From: Synergistaceae bacterium
GTDB lineage: Bacteria > Synergistota > Synergistia > Synergistales > Aminobacteriaceae
DNA: 64,000 nucleotides
Assembly (NCBI GenBank): GCA_017450125.1
Contig: JAFSWZ010000010.1
Coordinates: 1-64,000 of the forward strand
Direction: 5' to 3'
Shown piece after piece: positions 63,198 through 64,000 of this stretch. A model generated the notes under the pieces. It did not search any database. It worked only from the letters and a program-made list of their open reading frames with translations, and had not been told where the DNA came from. The number at the start of each line of letters is the position of its first letter. Positions within the stretch are counted from its first letter, which is position 1. Position numbers and translations under genes: made by a program.

Positions 63198-64000
63198 CTT
63201 CTGGCATCTCCTCTCTTCACGAAAAGCTGAAGTATCGCTCTGGTTACAACTATGTTAGCGAAAACGCTCGCAACAAGTCCGACCGACAAAGTTACTCCGA
63301 ACCCTCTCACCGAGCCCGAGCCGAAGTAGAACAGCACCAGTGCTGCAATCAGCGTCGTGATGTTGGAGTCCAGAATCGTAACGAGTGCTTTGCGGAAGCC
63401 CGAGTCCAGTGCGGCCATCGGTGTCTTGCCGGTGTTGCGCTCCTCACGAATGCGCTCGTAGATGAGAACGTTTCCGTCAACTGCCATTCCGAGCGTGAGG
63501 ATGATACCTGCGATGCCCGGAAGCGTCAGGGTTGCGTTGAAGGCAATCAGCCCCGCGAAGATCAAAAGTACCGTAACAGCAAGTGCGATGTCCGCCGCAA
63601 GTCCTCTGAACTGGTAATAGATGAGCATGAACACGAGCACCATTGCCGCGCCGAAAAGTCCTGCCTCGAGTCCCTGCTTGATGCTGTCAGCACCCAAGCT
63701 CGGCCCTACTGACCTGTTCTCGGCAATTTCTACCGCAACAGGAAGTGCACCGGCCTTCAGCATTATTGCGAGACGTGCGGCTTCCTCGTTGGTGAAACGC
63801 CCGGTAATCTGCGCCCTGCCTCCCGAGATTCTGTCCTGAACTACGGGAGCTGAAATCACTACGTTATCGAGCACAATCGCCAGCTGTTTGCCGACCATTC
63901 TTGCCGTAGCTTCCTCGAAGAGCCTTGCGCCCTCAGAGTTGAACTCGAGGGATACGCCCATTCTGCCGAGATTGTCGGGGGCAACTTCTGCATTAACGAG
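63194..64000 (-). CDS. secD: Protein translocase subunit SecD (5' end outside window)
   Basis: The C-terminal 268 residues are present; the frame is open to the window edge, so the start and N-terminal part are missing. Visible are the periplasmic GVSLEFNSEGARLFEEATARMVGKQLAIVLDNVVISAPVV and the membrane part with LPGIAGIILTLGMAVDGNVLIYERIREE, the SecD D5/D6 signature. Ends with RRGDARR-type basic tail. Coupled to secF by a four-base overlap. Confidence 0.96.
   Translation of the reverse strand, partial: LVNAEVAPDNLGRMGVSLEFNSEGARLFEEATARMVGKQLAIVLDNVVISAPVVQDRISGGRAQITGRFTNEEAARLAIMLKAGALPVAVEIAENRSVGPSLGADSIKQGLEAGLFGAAMVLVFMLIYYQFRGLAADIALAVTVLLIFAGLIAFNATLTLPGIAGIILTLGMAVDGNVLIYERIREERNTGKTPMAALDSGFRKALVTILDSNITTLIAALVLFYFGSGSVRGFGVTLSVGLVASVFANIVVTRAILQLFVKRGDARR

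Noticed and set aside
1-64000. tRNA, rRNA, prophage or insertion sequence genes
   Set aside because: No transposase, integrase, phage structural gene or tRNA-like cloverleaf was recognised, and intergenic gaps are short.

Overview
The window looks like a chromosomal segment of a flagellated, amino-acid- and sugar-acid-using bacterium of the phylum Synergistota. The main clue is the first gene. It carries two copies of a Gly-rich/Cys, hydrophobic, basic-tail segment of the kind I know as the Synergist-CTERM sorting signal. TRAP and TTT uptake systems, serine and threonine dehydratases and aldarate dehydratases fit a fermentative gut or rumen member. The taxon is an inference; no rRNA or tRNA gene is present. 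Coding density is high, ATGA/GTGA overlaps are common, and no gene-free stretch exceeds 300 bases.

Layout. 1-4.8 kb: a tetranucleotide repeat at the edge and a very large secreted leucine-rich-repeat, C-type-lectin and papain-like protein. 4.9-8.6 kb: yqeY-rpsU-HIT, then garR-garD for galactarate breakdown. 8.7-14.4 kb: a family 2 glycosyltransferase behind an unusual promoter, two secreted proteins, ruvX, serine dehydratase and its symporter. 14.5-21 kb: alaS, slipin, acpS, dnaJ and a coiled-coil secreted protein. 21-33 kb: a DapA-type aldolase, a DUF488 gene with a frameshifted partner, a TRAP permease paired with a TctC-type receptor, aroD, a LysR regulator, and a tctBAC-gudD operon. 33-40 kb: threonine dehydratase, an M23 peptidase, glyQS and a family 61 glycosyltransferase that is out of frame. 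40-48 kb: a flagellar export, switch and motor operon (motA to flhB). 48-62 kb: a divergent unknown gene, dxs, tlyA, gmd, an AddB-like nuclease, icd, an aconitase and ddl. 62-64 kb: secF and truncated secD.

Most notable are simple-sequence repeats placed where slippage would switch surface-glycan genes. A run of 11 G/C bases sits between a perfect TTGACA and a perfect TATAAT upstream of the GT2 gene, giving a 19-bp spacer that would be 17 bp with 9. Five copies of a heptamer sit just after the start codon of the GT61 gene. Five copies leave the gene frameshifted (OFF), and six or three would restore a full-length enzyme of about 450 residues. A (CTTG)7 tract at the window edge may mark a third such locus. 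I read these together as a likely phase-variable surface glycosylation system using one promoter switch and one reading-frame switch.

Metabolically, galactarate dehydratase, glucarate dehydratase, tartronate semialdehyde reductase, a DapA-family aldolase candidate and a TTT transporter together outline uptake and breakdown of aldaric acids to pyruvate and glycerate.
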